A DNA stretch of 64,000 nucleotides from Evansella sp. AB-P1 (GCF_029688925.1 NZ_JARUKY010000001.1:310001-374000), one strand, 5' to 3'; shown: positions 45,591-54,667, numbered from the stretch's first letter. Notes: generated by a model not told the origin, from the letters alone. Numbers and translations: made by a program.

Positions 45591-46376
45591 ATGTACACAA
45601 AGACAACCTTAATGAATCATTTAAAAGAGTTAGGAATTGATTCAACTGGAACAGTGTTAGTTCATTCCTCAATGAAAAGCATTGGTGAAGTAGATGGAGG
45701 AGGAGAAACAGTCATTGATGCCTTCATTGATTATATGAAGGAAGGGCTAATCGTATTTCCTACCCATACTTGGTCATATATAAATGGAGATAACCCAAAA
45801 TATTACGTAGATGAATCACCTTCCTGTATTGGGATTTTACCGGATTTGTTTAGGAAACGAGAAGGAGCTATCCGGTCATTACATCCTACACACTCTGTAG
45901 CGGCAATAGGGAAAGATGCATTATCATTTATTTCTGGAGATGAAAAGTTTGATACTCCATGTGCTAGAGGATCGGCTTGGGGGAAGTTATTAGATCGTAA
46001 AGCTCAGATAGTATTAGTAGGTGTGAGTTTAATAAGAAATACTTTTATTCATGGAATAGAAGAATGGGTAGATATACAAGGAAGATTAACAGATACACAT
46101 GAACAACTTTATACTGTTTTACCAGACGGTACAGAAATCTCTGTTCCATCACGAAGACACTGTGGACTTTCCTGGTCACTGCATTTCTGGAAGGTAGAAG
46201 AGATGCTACTAAAACACGGAGCCATGCACATAGGTCATTTCGGTGATGCAGAGGTACGAGTTTGTGATACAGTTAAAACAACGGAAATTTTAACAAAAAT
46301 GTTAGAAGTGAATCCGGATTTATTCTCAGACAACGAACCTTTAGATAATGAATTATACAAGCATTTAAACTTCTAA
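45591..46376 (+). CDS. AAC(3)-family N-acetyltransferase
   Basis: A 261-aa protein of the aminoglycoside 3-N-acetyltransferase fold: VLVHSSMKSIGEVDGGGETVI, FPTHTWSY, and LHPTHSVAAIGKDA with the active-site His. B. subtilis YokD is a chromosomal homologue. It is a single gene. The ATG at 45591 follows GGAGGAC. Whether it acts on aminoglycosides is unknown. Confidence 0.93.
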   Translation: MYTKTTLMNHLKELGIDSTGTVLVHSSMKSIGEVDGGGETVIDAFIDYMKEGLIVFPTHTWSYINGDNPKYYVDESPSCIGILPDLFRKREGAIRSLHPTHSVAAIGKDALSFISGDEKFDTPCARGSAWGKLLDRKAQIVLVGVSLIRNTFIHGIEEWVDIQGRLTDTHEQLYTVLPDGTEISVPSRRHCGLSWSLHFWKVEEMLLKHGAMHIGHFGDAEVRVCDTVKTTEILTKMLEVNPDLFSDNEPLDNELYKHLNF

Positions 46377-46465
46377 TTATTTTTCTTTTCGGTAGTTGGT
46401 TTTAGTCGGATGTAGCGAATGATTAACATGATCTATTTGTTAACACTGTTAAGTTCGATATCAGC

Positions 46466-46530
46466 TATTTTCAGGGTAGACCGCCCGTGCAAGTGAACAT
46501 ATGCACCATGGGGGATGAAAAAATATTTAA
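46466..46530. repeat. Dispersed repeat, GTAGAC...CCATGGGGGATGAAAA family, copy 2
   Basis: It contains TTTTCAGGGTAGACC, GTGCAAGTGAAC and GCACCATGGGGGATGAAAAA. The ends TATTTTCA and TGAAAAAATA are nearly complementary. It is followed at 46545-46630 by a degenerate Bacillus-type intergenic repeat (GAATCCCACGAGACTCCAGTGGGAG...). Confidence 0.6.
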
Positions 46531-46721
46531 TCTAATTGGAATGAGTGGAATCCCACGAGACTCCAGTGGGAGAAGCAACAGTTGAAGACCCGACACTTCG
46601 GCACAGAAGTGCGAAGTGTAGTGTTGCGAATGAATAGAGTATCTATATTAGAATGATCTATTTTCAGTAGACCAGTAATAAGAAGTTTTAGCTGTATTTG
46701 ATAGAAGAAAGGGGCTAAGGG

Positions 46722-47810
46722 ATGGCCAAACAATTTTCATTTAGTATAGTTGGAGGAGCAGGTTTTCGGGCTCAGTTTTATTTGAGAATAGCAAAAGCCT
46801 TACCAGAACGTTTTCATATTAGTGGAATGGTTGTGCGAAACGAAAAAAAAGGGCTTGAAATTGAACAAAAATGGAATGTAATCACGTATCGAAGTGTAGA
46901 AAAGCTTTTACAACATGAAAATCCAGACTTTGTTGTCGTTTCTGTTAGCAAAACTGCAGCAACGGAAGTTTTGATTCAACTAGGCGAGATTGGTATTCCT
47001 ACTTTAGCAGAGACGCCACCTGCCCCTTCATTAGAAGAACTTCTTTTTCTTCATGAGAAATTATCAAAAACAAAGGCGAGAATACAGAGTGCAGAACAAT
47101 ATCACTTTCAACCACTTCATGCAGCAAGATTAGAGATTATTCGATCAGGAAAATTGGGGAGAGTTAATCAAGCTACAATTTCCATATCTCATTTTTACCA
47201 TGGGATCAGTTTAATGAGAAAAATGTTGGGGATAGGCTTTGAAGAAGCGACGATTAAGGCAATGAGGTTTGAATCTCCTATTTTATCTGGACCAAATCGC
47301 AATGGTCCACCTCAAGAAGAGAAAATGGAAATGTCACAACGGGATATGGCATGGGTCCAATTTGATGGAAAGCTTGGTGTATATGATTTTACAAAAAACC
47401 AACATCGTTCATGGATTAGGTCAAACCATCTTTCGGTACGGGGAGAACGAGGGGAGATTTTTGATCGGCATGTAAATACAATGATTGATTATAAAACCCC
47501 TTTACATCTTGACTTGAAGCGGGTTAACAAAGGGGAAGAGGAAAACCTGGAAGGAAATTATTTAGAAGGTATCCTTGCAGGAGAAACGTGGGTTTATCGA
47601 AATCCTTTTGCACCTGCTCGGTTGTATGACGATGAAATTGCAATAGCGACGGCCTTGGAAAAAATGGGGGAATATGCTCGAGGAGGAGCATATTTCTATA
47701 GCATAGCTGAAGCATCACAAGATCATTATTTAGGATTAATGATAGAAAAAGCAATAAAAACAGGAGAAGCAGTAAAGGCAGTGCGTCAGCATTGGTGGGA
47801 AGGTAGATAA
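46722..47810 (+). CDS. Gfo/Idh/MocA family oxidoreductase (atypical)
   Basis: A 362-aa protein starting FSIVGGAGFRAQFYLRIAKALP, a Rossmann beginning. Where the family normally has EKP it reads LAETPPAPSLEEL, so the usual catalytic Lys is absent. The C-terminal half has the beta-sheet domain (HLSVRGERGEIFD). It lies 22 nt before the YiaK-like dehydrogenase and is probably its operon partner. Likely a sugar-acid metabolic protein; reaction unknown. Confidence 0.8.
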   Translation: MAKQFSFSIVGGAGFRAQFYLRIAKALPERFHISGMVVRNEKKGLEIEQKWNVITYRSVEKLLQHENPDFVVVSVSKTAATEVLIQLGEIGIPTLAETPPAPSLEELLFLHEKLSKTKARIQSAEQYHFQPLHAARLEIIRSGKLGRVNQATISISHFYHGISLMRKMLGIGFEEATIKAMRFESPILSGPNRNGPPQEEKMEMSQRDMAWVQFDGKLGVYDFTKNQHRSWIRSNHLSVRGERGEIFDRHVNTMIDYKTPLHLDLKRVNKGEEENLEGNYLEGILAGETWVYRNPFAPARLYDDEIAIATALEKMGEYARGGAYFYSIAEASQDHYLGLMIEKAIKTGEAVKAVRQHWWEGR

Positions 47811-47832
47811 ACATTATTGAAGGAGTGGGAAA

Positions 47833-48849
47833 ATGACAACGGTTTCATTTGAATTGTTAAAAAGAGAGATTAATAGAGTATTGTGTAAAAATGGTATGGA
47901 TGAAGGACGTGCTGAGGAATGTGCGCAAATTTTTGCGGAATCAAGCCTTGATGGAGTTTATTCACACGGTTTAAATCGGGTACCTGGCTTTGTTGACTAC
48001 ATACAAAAGGGCTTAATCAATGTAAATGGAGAGCCCACATTGATCGATCGGACAGGTCCAATTGAAAGGTATGACGGTAACCTTGGTCCCGGAAATCTAA
48101 ATGCGAAACGGTGTATGGATCGTGCCATTGAAATAGGGAAAGAGCACGGTATTGGTATTGTAACATTAAAAAATACAAACCATTGGATGAGAGGTGGTGC
48201 TTATGGATGGCAGGCAGCAGATGCTGGTTGCATTGGAATTTGCTGGACTAACTCTGAATCATGTATGCCTCCTTGGGGATCTAAAGAAGGGAAATTAGGG
48301 AATAATCCATTAGTAATGGCAGTTCCTAGTAAAAATGGTCATGTTGTTTTAGATATGGCAATGTCTCAGTTTTCCAATGGTAAAATAGAAGTAACAAGGT
48401 TAAGTAATGAAACGTTACCTGTGGAAGGTGGTTACAATAAGGCTGGTGAACTAAGTCGTATTCCAGAAGAAATTCAAGAAACGAAGCGAATTTTACCAGC
48501 GGGCCTTTGGAAGGGGTCAGGTTTATCCATGCTTTTAGATTTACTAGCTGCCTCTTTATCTGGTGGGCTATCTACAGTAACGGTTGATGAAAAAAAGAAA
48601 GATTCTACTACTTCTGGTCACAACATTTCACAAGTCTTTATAGCAATGGACCCAGCTAAGTTTTCTGGAGCAGATTATACAGAGCAAGTTGTTAACGAGA
48701 CGATTCAATACATACATGAAGCAGAGCTTGCAGAAGGAAGCAATGGTGTTTATTATCCAGGGGAAAGAACAATACTTACGAGAAAGAAGCATCTAGAGGA
48801 AGGTATACCAGTAGAGGAATCTATCTGGGAAAAAGTATTAAAAATGTGA
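47833..48849 (+). CDS. 3-dehydro-L-gulonate 2-dehydrogenase / 2,3-diketo-L-gulonate reductase (YiaK-like)
   Basis: A 338-aa member of the malate/L-lactate dehydrogenase (Ldh_2) family with the unusual NAD fold. It shows DGVYSHGLNRVPGFVDYI, IGIVTLKNTNHWMRGGAYGWQAADAG, PPWGSKEGKLGNNPL and a WKGSGLSMLLDLLAASLSGG helix. The pattern fits the YiaK branch. Together with the upstream oxidoreductase it suggests ketogulonate/sugar-acid conversion. No transporter is nearby. Confidence 0.88.
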   Translation: MTTVSFELLKREINRVLCKNGMDEGRAEECAQIFAESSLDGVYSHGLNRVPGFVDYIQKGLINVNGEPTLIDRTGPIERYDGNLGPGNLNAKRCMDRAIEIGKEHGIGIVTLKNTNHWMRGGAYGWQAADAGCIGICWTNSESCMPPWGSKEGKLGNNPLVMAVPSKNGHVVLDMAMSQFSNGKIEVTRLSNETLPVEGGYNKAGELSRIPEEIQETKRILPAGLWKGSGLSMLLDLLAASLSGGLSTVTVDEKKKDSTTSGHNISQVFIAMDPAKFSGADYTEQVVNETIQYIHEAELAEGSNGVYYPGERTILTRKKHLEEGIPVEESIWEKVLKM

Positions 48850-48890
48850 AAATAATTAAAAAAGAGGATATCTTTTTTTTAAAAGGTAAC

Positions 48891-48994
48891 AATTTATAAA
48901 ATTTTCACTTTGAAAGTTGTCTAGGAGACAGGACGTCGATGATTTAACCTTTGCCCACAGGACGTGGGCGTTCTTAGGTTAAATTGATGCGCCA
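48891..48994 (-). ncRNA. Bacillaceae-1-like RNA element, copy D
   Basis: Minus strand: ATTTAACCT...AGGTTAAAT encloses the GCCCAC-GUCCU-GUGGGC hairpin, followed by AUCGAC-GUCCU-GUC. It is the most complete copy of the two-loop structure in the window. Confidence 0.6.
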
Positions 48995-49061
48995 TCACCT
49001 CGTGTCAAATAACCTGTCCGTATAAAAAGTAAAAAGCACTTTTTAACGGCCAGAACATTTG

Positions 49062-49155
49062 CATATCGGTGGGAGACAGGATGTCGATATTACGCCGTTG
49101 CCTACAGGACGTAGGCTGTACTTAGGCGGAATTGGGGCGCCTTGCGCTTTTCTTG
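49062..49155 (-). ncRNA. Bacillaceae-1-like RNA element, copy E
   Basis: It is 70 bp from copy D, with compensatory changes: GCCTAC/GTAGGC replaces GCCCAC/GTGGGC and ACGCCG/CGGCGT-type bases replace TTAACC/GGTTAA in the outer stem. The second loop reads AUCCU. Confidence 0.6.
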
Positions 49156-49274
49156 TATTTCAAAGAGTATCAAACCGCTATCCTCATTCTTTTAAAAAAG
49201 ACATCATCATTACATTTATTCAAAGTATTGTGGCAGTACTAGTCCTTATACCTTTATTAATCTATCTTCTCTAA
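49156..49274 (+). pseudogene. Possible 3' remnant of a small membrane protein gene
   Basis: A frame without ATG reads FQRVSNRYPHSFKKDIIIT followed by FIQSIVAVLVLIPLLIYLL and a stop, a basic loop and one good membrane helix. It begins inside repeat copy E, so it looks decapitated. Very low certainty. Confidence 0.25.
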
Positions 49275-49409
49275 TTCAAATGAAAAATTACTCATTCAAC
49301 AAAAGAAGCGTTAGAGAGAGAAGTTCTCACTCTTGATTAACAACAGAAGGCAGCGCAAAAGTAAATCTTATTTTACTTGGATAAAGGGACATAGAGAGGG
49401 GAAGTAAAA

Positions 49410-49748
49410 GTGATACATCAAATGGGGTTGTATGATAAATATTTTGGTGCAATTATAGATCGTAAAAAGACTGTCGAGTGTCGTCTAAACGATGAAAAAA
49501 GAAGAAAAATTAGAGTTGGCGACACCATTGAATTTATAATGGTTCCTGAAAAAGATGACACGCTGCTTGTAAAGGTAATAGAACTTAGAACGTATGAATC
49601 TTTCAAAGATATGTATAGAGATATTCCTTTTAAGGACTTCGGTTGTGAAGGATTGACTATGGAAGAAATGGTTGACGGAACATATGAAATATACACACCA
49701 GAGCAAGAAAAGACCTGGGGAACATTAGCTATTACAATAAAATATTAA
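49410..49748 (+). CDS. ASCH domain protein
   Basis: A 112-aa protein with the ASCH fold pattern: an early aliphatic MGLYDKYFGAIIDRKKTVECRL (the K-x-V-E-x-R-L nucleic-acid-facing motif), VGDTIEF, then VKVIELRTYESF and a GTLAITIKY end. ASCH proteins bind RNA or modified nucleosides (YqfB hydrolyses N4-acetylcytidine). AGAGGGG ribosome-binding site. Single gene. Confidence 0.88.
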   Translation: MIHQMGLYDKYFGAIIDRKKTVECRLNDEKRRKIRVGDTIEFIMVPEKDDTLLVKVIELRTYESFKDMYRDIPFKDFGCEGLTMEEMVDGTYEIYTPEQEKTWGTLAITIKY

Positions 49749-49860
49749 GTTTGACGGAATGAGTAGAGATTGCTTTATTGAAGTTATGGGAGAATTATTG
49801 AATACGGGTCAAAATATACTGCATTAAAATTTAACACTGAACATGTTAGGAGGAATTATT

Positions 49861-50150
49861 TTGACAGTAAAAAAAACGTAAGGATTTGTGAAAAAGGACA
49901 TGAGTATCAGAAAAGTAGTGTTTGTCCAAGTTGCCCTATTTGTGATAAAGAGAGTAAGCTTAATAGTAGTTTCCTTTCTAAACTTAGTTCACCTGCAAGG
50001 AATGCATTGATTCACGAAGGAATTGACACTTTACAAAAACTCTCGATGTATACTGAAATAGAAATATTAAAGATTCATGGTATTGGACCAGCATCTTTAC
50101 CTACTATGAGAACTTTATTAAAAGAAAAAGGCTTATCATTTAATGAATAA
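49861..50150 (+). pseudogene. RpoA C-terminal-domain-like small protein, frameshifted at an A8 run
   Basis: TTG 49861 has TAGGAGG upstream, but the frame stops after seven codons (TTG ACA GTA AAA AAA ACG TAA). After the eight-A run (49869-49876) the next frame encodes 90 codons: NVRICEKGHEYQKSSVCPSC, PICDKESK, then ARNALIHEGIDTLQKLSMYTE and ILKIHGIGPASLPTMRTLLKE. This is the zinc-ribbon plus RpoA-CTD-like helix-hairpin-helix protein found in many Bacillus. One extra A would restore the gene. It may be a true pseudogene, a sequencing error, or rescued by slippage. Confidence 0.8.
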
Positions 50151-50532
50151 ATAAAATTGTAGTTAAAAGTACAAAAATTATATTTTTAACAGGGATAATG
50201 ATATACGTGGAAAGATTAGAAATGAAATGTATTAAATATAGGTTATTAATAAGATGAAGAAAATTACTTTAACCCTAGAAAGCGTCAACTCTTTTTGGAG
50301 GAGGCGATTTTTTATCTTTCATAGTATTGTTTATCTCCTATAGAACAGAACTACATACTGTTGTACGGACATCCTTTTTCCCCTACCTCTCTACTAAAAA
50401 TTGGTTCATCTATCTAGCAACAGCTATCACGGTTTTAGTAAAAATTTGGCGAATATATTAATTAGTTTGTCCACTCCTTTTTCTAGCTGTTGCATAGATT
50501 AGTAACAAACTACAAGGGAGGTGTAAAAGGTT
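50151..50532. other. Intergenic region, nothing secure
   Basis: Contains a GGAGGAGGCG word near 50298 without a start codon at the right distance. Short hydrophobic frames there lack proper starts. It must hold the promoter of the SPOCS protein gene, perhaps sporulation-controlled. Confidence 0.4.
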
Positions 50533-51342
50533 ATGACTGATAAAAAAGGGAAAAGGCAGGAAAGTAGCCGAAAAAATGAACCATCACCGCCATTTTATAA
50601 CTACAATCCAATGAAACAAAAAAATGCTATTGCACCAAAATCAGGTAGTCGTCCAGTAAAACCTCATATTACGAATGAAAAAGCAACTGCAAAAGTACCA
50701 GTAGTATTAGCAGAATCAGTAGTTCAGTTAGATTTAAACCCAAAAATTGAATTTCCAGAACCAGTATTAGAAATTAAAGAGATAAAAAAGAATTTAAAAA
50801 TCACACAATGCCGTCTTCTATTACCAACAAATAAACTCTTTATTAGTGGTTTTGTTAGAAAAAATATTCAATATGCGACACCGAAGTATGGAACGAAGGA
50901 TGCAGTCGTTTCTAACATTCGTTCTTTAACTATTGATGTTCCGTTTAAAACGGTTACCGAAGTAGATCTAATTAATAAGCCTGAATTTAAACTATTACCA
51001 GACACTCAAGAATTCTCATACTCTTCCAAAACTAAGCTACCAGATGGACTTGGCGCTAAGGCAGAAAAGCTTCATTCTACAGATTTCACACAATACAACC
51101 AAATTAGCGGTGAAGAATTTAATGAAGTTCCTTACTGTGAAATCGTTTCTAGTCATTTTATTGAATTAGATGAAGTATTAGATAGAAAAATGGGAAGAGT
51201 TCACAACAGAAAAGGCGAAACATTAGACGCACCATTTGAAGAAGGTACTTTCACTAAAATCGAAGAAAAAATGGTTGTAGAAGTAAAAATTAAAGTTCTC
51301 CAAGACCAACAGGTAGAGATTGATTCTAGAAAAAAATGTTAA
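50533..51342 (+). CDS. SPOCS/DUF3794-like protein (CsxC-type spore surface protein)
   Basis: A 269-aa protein with a basic, Pro-rich N-terminus (KKGKRQESSRKNEPSPPFYNY) and a middle that resembles the SPOCS/DUF3794 domain: CRLLLPTNKLFISGFVRKNIQYATP, then SNIRSLTIDVPFKTVTEVDL. Domains of this type occur in spore coat and exosporium morphogenetic proteins such as SipL, and in CsxC. The remainder is beta-rich. No signal peptide. A spore-surface role is likely but inferred. Ribosome-binding site AAGGGAGGTG. Confidence 0.65.
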   Translation: MTDKKGKRQESSRKNEPSPPFYNYNPMKQKNAIAPKSGSRPVKPHITNEKATAKVPVVLAESVVQLDLNPKIEFPEPVLEIKEIKKNLKITQCRLLLPTNKLFISGFVRKNIQYATPKYGTKDAVVSNIRSLTIDVPFKTVTEVDLINKPEFKLLPDTQEFSYSSKTKLPDGLGAKAEKLHSTDFTQYNQISGEEFNEVPYCEIVSSHFIELDEVLDRKMGRVHNRKGETLDAPFEEGTFTKIEEKMVVEVKIKVLQDQQVEIDSRKKC

Positions 51343-51396
51343 ATAAATAGCCACATGCAAGAGAAGAGTAGGGAATATAAATTATTTCCTTTGTTT

Positions 51397-51456
51397 AAAA
51401 GAGGTTATCCTATATAGGTCATTATATAATGACTAGATTTAGGAGCCTCTTTTTTG
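51397..51456 (+). terminator. Terminator after the SPOCS gene
   Basis: AAAAGAGG (51397-51404) pairs with CCTCTTTT (51446-51453) around an inner CCTA/TAGG pair, ending in TTTTT. Confidence 0.65.
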
Positions 51457-51517
51457 GTGTTTTTTAAGAACCCCTGAATATGCCATATAAAAGTTCAATG
51501 AAGTTTAGATAAAGTGC

Positions 51518-51576
51518 TTATTTTCATCCTCCATGGTGGAAGTTTACTTGCATGAGAGGTCTACCCTGAAAATAAG
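51518..51576. repeat. Dispersed repeat, copy 3 (inverted orientation)
   Basis: CTTATTTTCA and its exact complement TGAAAATAAG flank CATCCTCCATGG, CTTGCATGAG and GGTCTACCC, the reverse complement of copies 1 and 2. A fragment of the CTCCTGCGACGC-type repeat follows. The region 51577-51844 holds no other recognised feature. Confidence 0.65.
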
Positions 51577-51844
51577 TATGGGTTCAGGAGTGAATGCAGT
51601 GACTCCTGCGACGCTTTACGAATTATATAAATGATAAATTTTTCATAGGTAATTAGTTATAAATATAAAAAAAACACAAAAAATTGTTAAAGGAAAATAC
51701 TTCCTCGTTTAGTATAATATATTAGAGCTGTAAATTTTCATAATTTTTCAAAAGAAGAAAAATGGTTTCTTATTCATAAGTTAGAGCATTTTCTAATGAA
51801 AAGTAGTGAAAGAGAAAATAGGGGTATGTAAGGGGATAGGGTGT

Positions 51845-54064
51845 ATGAGCAAAGAATTACTTTTAGATCAAGATTCACTATTTATGCAGGCATTTGAATA
51901 TGCTCCAATTGGTATGGCCATTGTAACTTTAGAAGGAGAATTATGGAAGGTGAACAAATCAGCATTATCAATTGGAGGATATGTAGAGGAAGAGATACTT
52001 AAAGCGGACTTAGCTTCTTTTTGCTTTCCGGAGGATAAAGTTGTAAACGAACAATGCATCCATGATTTAATTATAGGTAAAGAGAAAACCTTTCAAAGGG
52101 AAATGCGCATAATACATAAAAATAAGAGTGCAGTTTGGATCGCATTAACGGCATCAGTAGTTCGAGATGGACAAGGTAATCCAGCTTTCTTTATCTTTCA
52201 ATTTGAAGATAAAACGGAACAGATAGAAACGAAAGACAAGTTACGTGATATGGGGAAACATTTTCAACTTATTACGGATAATTCAATTGATATAATATCA
52301 AGGCATCACCTTAATGGAGCATATAGTTACATTTCTTCTTCAGTAAAACAATTACTTGGTTATAAGCCAGAAGCGTTAATTGGATTATCCCCTTATGACC
52401 TTTGTCACCCGGATGACATAGAAGTAATGAAGATAGGCTATCAGCTAGCAATAAGTACTGATTATTTAAAAAAGTTGACTGTGAGGATGAAATGTAAAAA
52501 TGGAGAATATCGTTGGTTTGAAACAACAGGTAAAGTAATTAAGGACGAGTATGGAAATGGCACAGAAATATTAGCCTTTACTAGAGATATTACTAGTAGA
52601 AAGCAAGTGGAACTATTTTTAAAAGAAAGTGAAGAAAGCTTTCGATCACTATTCGACTATCATCCAGATATGATCTATTCTATGGACTTATATGGTAATT
52701 ACACATCCGTAAATCCTTCATTTGAATCTATATTAGGTTATAATCAATCTGAGATTATCCATAAAAATATTAGCTTTCGCCACATTACTGCCCAAGAGTC
52801 CATAGCCGAGGCTGAATACCATTTTAGTCAAGTTGTGAAAGGAAAGGTACAACGGTATGAATCTTTAAGTTTTAATAAAAATGGAAAAAAGCTATATTTT
52901 GATGTAACCAATATCCCAATAATAGTGGACAATACCATCGTTGGTTTGTATGGTATTGCAAGGAATATAACTGAAAAAAAACAAGCGGAAATGAAGTTTC
53001 AGTATACGAAAAATCAGCTGGAATCCTTTTATGAAAACAATGTAGATTCTATTGTTATTTATAATTGCAGTGGAAATCTTATAAAAGTAAATGAAGCATT
53101 TGAAAGAACCTTTGGGTGGAAAGAAGCAGAAGTGATAGGAATAAAATACTATGATATTCCCATTATTCCAGAAGGGAGAAAAGAAATTGTTAAGAGAAAC
53201 ACAAAGCTAGTAAAAAAAGGAGAAAAGATAAAGCGAATAGAGACTACTAGGTTGAAAAAAGATGGTACAGTTTTACATGTAGATATATCTGGCTTTCCAA
53301 TTCATAATGATGAAGGTAATCTCATTTCATGGGCTGTCATAATAAGAGATATTACAGATTCAAAAATTGCAGAAGAAGCTATTAGAAATTCGGAAAAACT
53401 GTCTGTAGCAGGGCAATTAGCTGCAGGTATTGCTCATGAAATTAGAAATCCAATGACTGCAATAAAAGGATTTATTCAATTAATGAGAGGTGGCAATAAG
53501 GCTAAACCTGATTATTTAGATATTATTACCTCAGAAATTGATCGCATTGAATTGATTATTAGCGAATTACTCATTCTTGCAAAGCCCCAAGAGGTGGTAT
53601 ACAAACAAGCGAATATTGTTTCAATCCTTTCAGAAATTAAGGTTTTATTAGAGACACAAGCCATTTTGAATAATGTAGAAATAATTGATCAATTTGAAGG
53701 AAGTAATATTTATGTTTATTGTGAGATGAATCAAATTAAGCAGGTTTGTATCAACTTTATAAAAAACAGTATCGAAGCGATGCCACAAGGTGGAAAGTTG
53801 TTTCTCCATATGAAAAAAGTGGAGAGAAATAAGGTTCGCATACAGTTTATTGATCAAGGCTGTGGTATTCCAAAAAATATATTACATAAATTAGGGGAAC
53901 CTTTCTACACAACGAAGGAGAAAGGTACTGGCCTCGGTTTCATGGTAAGTAAGAAAATCATTGAAGACCATGGTGGAACACTACAGGTAGAGAGTAAGGA
54001 AAATGTTGGGACGAAAATTGAAGTGTATTTACCCTTAAGTGGCGCCTCCGAAAATGAGAATTAG
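51845..54064 (+). CDS. Multi-PAS sensor histidine kinase, sporulation-kinase type
   Basis: A 739-aa soluble kinase without membrane helices. Four PAS domains follow one another (about residues 12-120, 139-255, 265-378, 392-507), each starting with a FxxAPIGM/DYHPDMIYS-type helix and ending in a PAC motif such as AFTRDIT. The HisKA box is GQLAAGIAHEIRNPMTAIKGFIQLM (phospho-His about 533), followed by HATPase boxes (NQIKQVCINFIKNSIEAM, DQGCGIP, GTGLGFMVSKKII). The RNPxTxIKGFxQLM core is that of KinA/KinE-type kinases feeding Spo0F. The start is ATG 51845 after AAGGGGATAGGG. No response regulator is adjacent. Confidence 0.93.
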   Translation: MSKELLLDQDSLFMQAFEYAPIGMAIVTLEGELWKVNKSALSIGGYVEEEILKADLASFCFPEDKVVNEQCIHDLIIGKEKTFQREMRIIHKNKSAVWIALTASVVRDGQGNPAFFIFQFEDKTEQIETKDKLRDMGKHFQLITDNSIDIISRHHLNGAYSYISSSVKQLLGYKPEALIGLSPYDLCHPDDIEVMKIGYQLAISTDYLKKLTVRMKCKNGEYRWFETTGKVIKDEYGNGTEILAFTRDITSRKQVELFLKESEESFRSLFDYHPDMIYSMDLYGNYTSVNPSFESILGYNQSEIIHKNISFRHITAQESIAEAEYHFSQVVKGKVQRYESLSFNKNGKKLYFDVTNIPIIVDNTIVGLYGIARNITEKKQAEMKFQYTKNQLESFYENNVDSIVIYNCSGNLIKVNEAFERTFGWKEAEVIGIKYYDIPIIPEGRKEIVKRNTKLVKKGEKIKRIETTRLKKDGTVLHVDISGFPIHNDEGNLISWAVIIRDITDSKIAEEAIRNSEKLSVAGQLAAGIAHEIRNPMTAIKGFIQLMRGGNKAKPDYLDIITSEIDRIELIISELLILAKPQEVVYKQANIVSILSEIKVLLETQAILNNVEIIDQFEGSNIYVYCEMNQIKQVCINFIKNSIEAMPQGGKLFLHMKKVERNKVRIQFIDQGCGIPKNILHKLGEPFYTTKEKGTGLGFMVSKKIIEDHGGTLQVESKENVGTKIEVYLPLSGASENEN

Positions 54065-54115
54065 GTGAAACCTTTTATGACCGATAGCGTCAACATATAA
54101 AAGGGGGCTATTAAG

Positions 54116-54667
54116 ATGAAAAGCCATATACTAAAACGATGTACAAGTGTTATAAAAATTAATGGGATCTGGAAATGGAAAGCACTAATAATTATTACGT
54201 TTATAATTCTAATTGCAGCTTGTAGTACCAGTGAAGAAGGAGAAAAACTTCCTAAGGAAATGCCAGAGGATTTTGACTTTGTTCTAAAATATGGTTACGA
54301 AGCTAGAAATATAATAAACACCTATGAAAATACGTATACAAAAAATATGATTATGGATGAAGATATAACGATAGGGATGAGTTTATCAAATGAGGAAAGG
54401 GAATGGATTTACGAGAAAATGGTCAATGCTGATATTTTGAATTCGGCGGAGAATGCCAGTGAAATACAATGTGCGGATCCTCATGAGAAAAATGAACTTA
54501 CTTTAACATTAGATGGTGAAGCATATGAACGAGAATGGATTACATCCTATTGTCAAAGTAGACCTGATAACAAATTAAAAAAATTGACGGAAGCTATTCA
54601 CCGTGAAATGATTATGATGAAAGAAGAGTACAAGGAATTACCTGAACCAACAGGGGCATATGAATAG
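54116..54667 (+). CDS. Hypothetical lipoprotein
   Basis: A 183-aa protein with a basic N-terminus, the hydrophobic segment ALIIITFIILIAAC and a lipobox L-I-A-A-C, so the mature protein starts at the Cys and is lipid-anchored. The mature part is acidic and has a pair of cysteines (IQCADPHE and SYCQSR) that could form a disulfide. Ribosome-binding site AAAGGGGG. No family recognised. Confidence 0.8.
   Translation: MKSHILKRCTSVIKINGIWKWKALIIITFIILIAACSTSEEGEKLPKEMPEDFDFVLKYGYEARNIINTYENTYTKNMIMDEDITIGMSLSNEEREWIYEKMVNADILNSAENASEIQCADPHEKNELTLTLDGEAYEREWITSYCQSRPDNKLKKLTEAIHREMIMMKEEYKELPEPTGAYE

Noticed and set aside
49059-49155. 71-aa frame beginning in repeat copy E
   Set aside because: The first half is the translated repeat; only the last part (membrane helix) could be a gene remnant, listed separately with low confidence.
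50253-50460. Short hydrophobic frames before the SPOCS gene
   Set aside because: The GGAGGAGG word is not followed by a start codon at a usable distance, and the frames are short with no recognised pattern.
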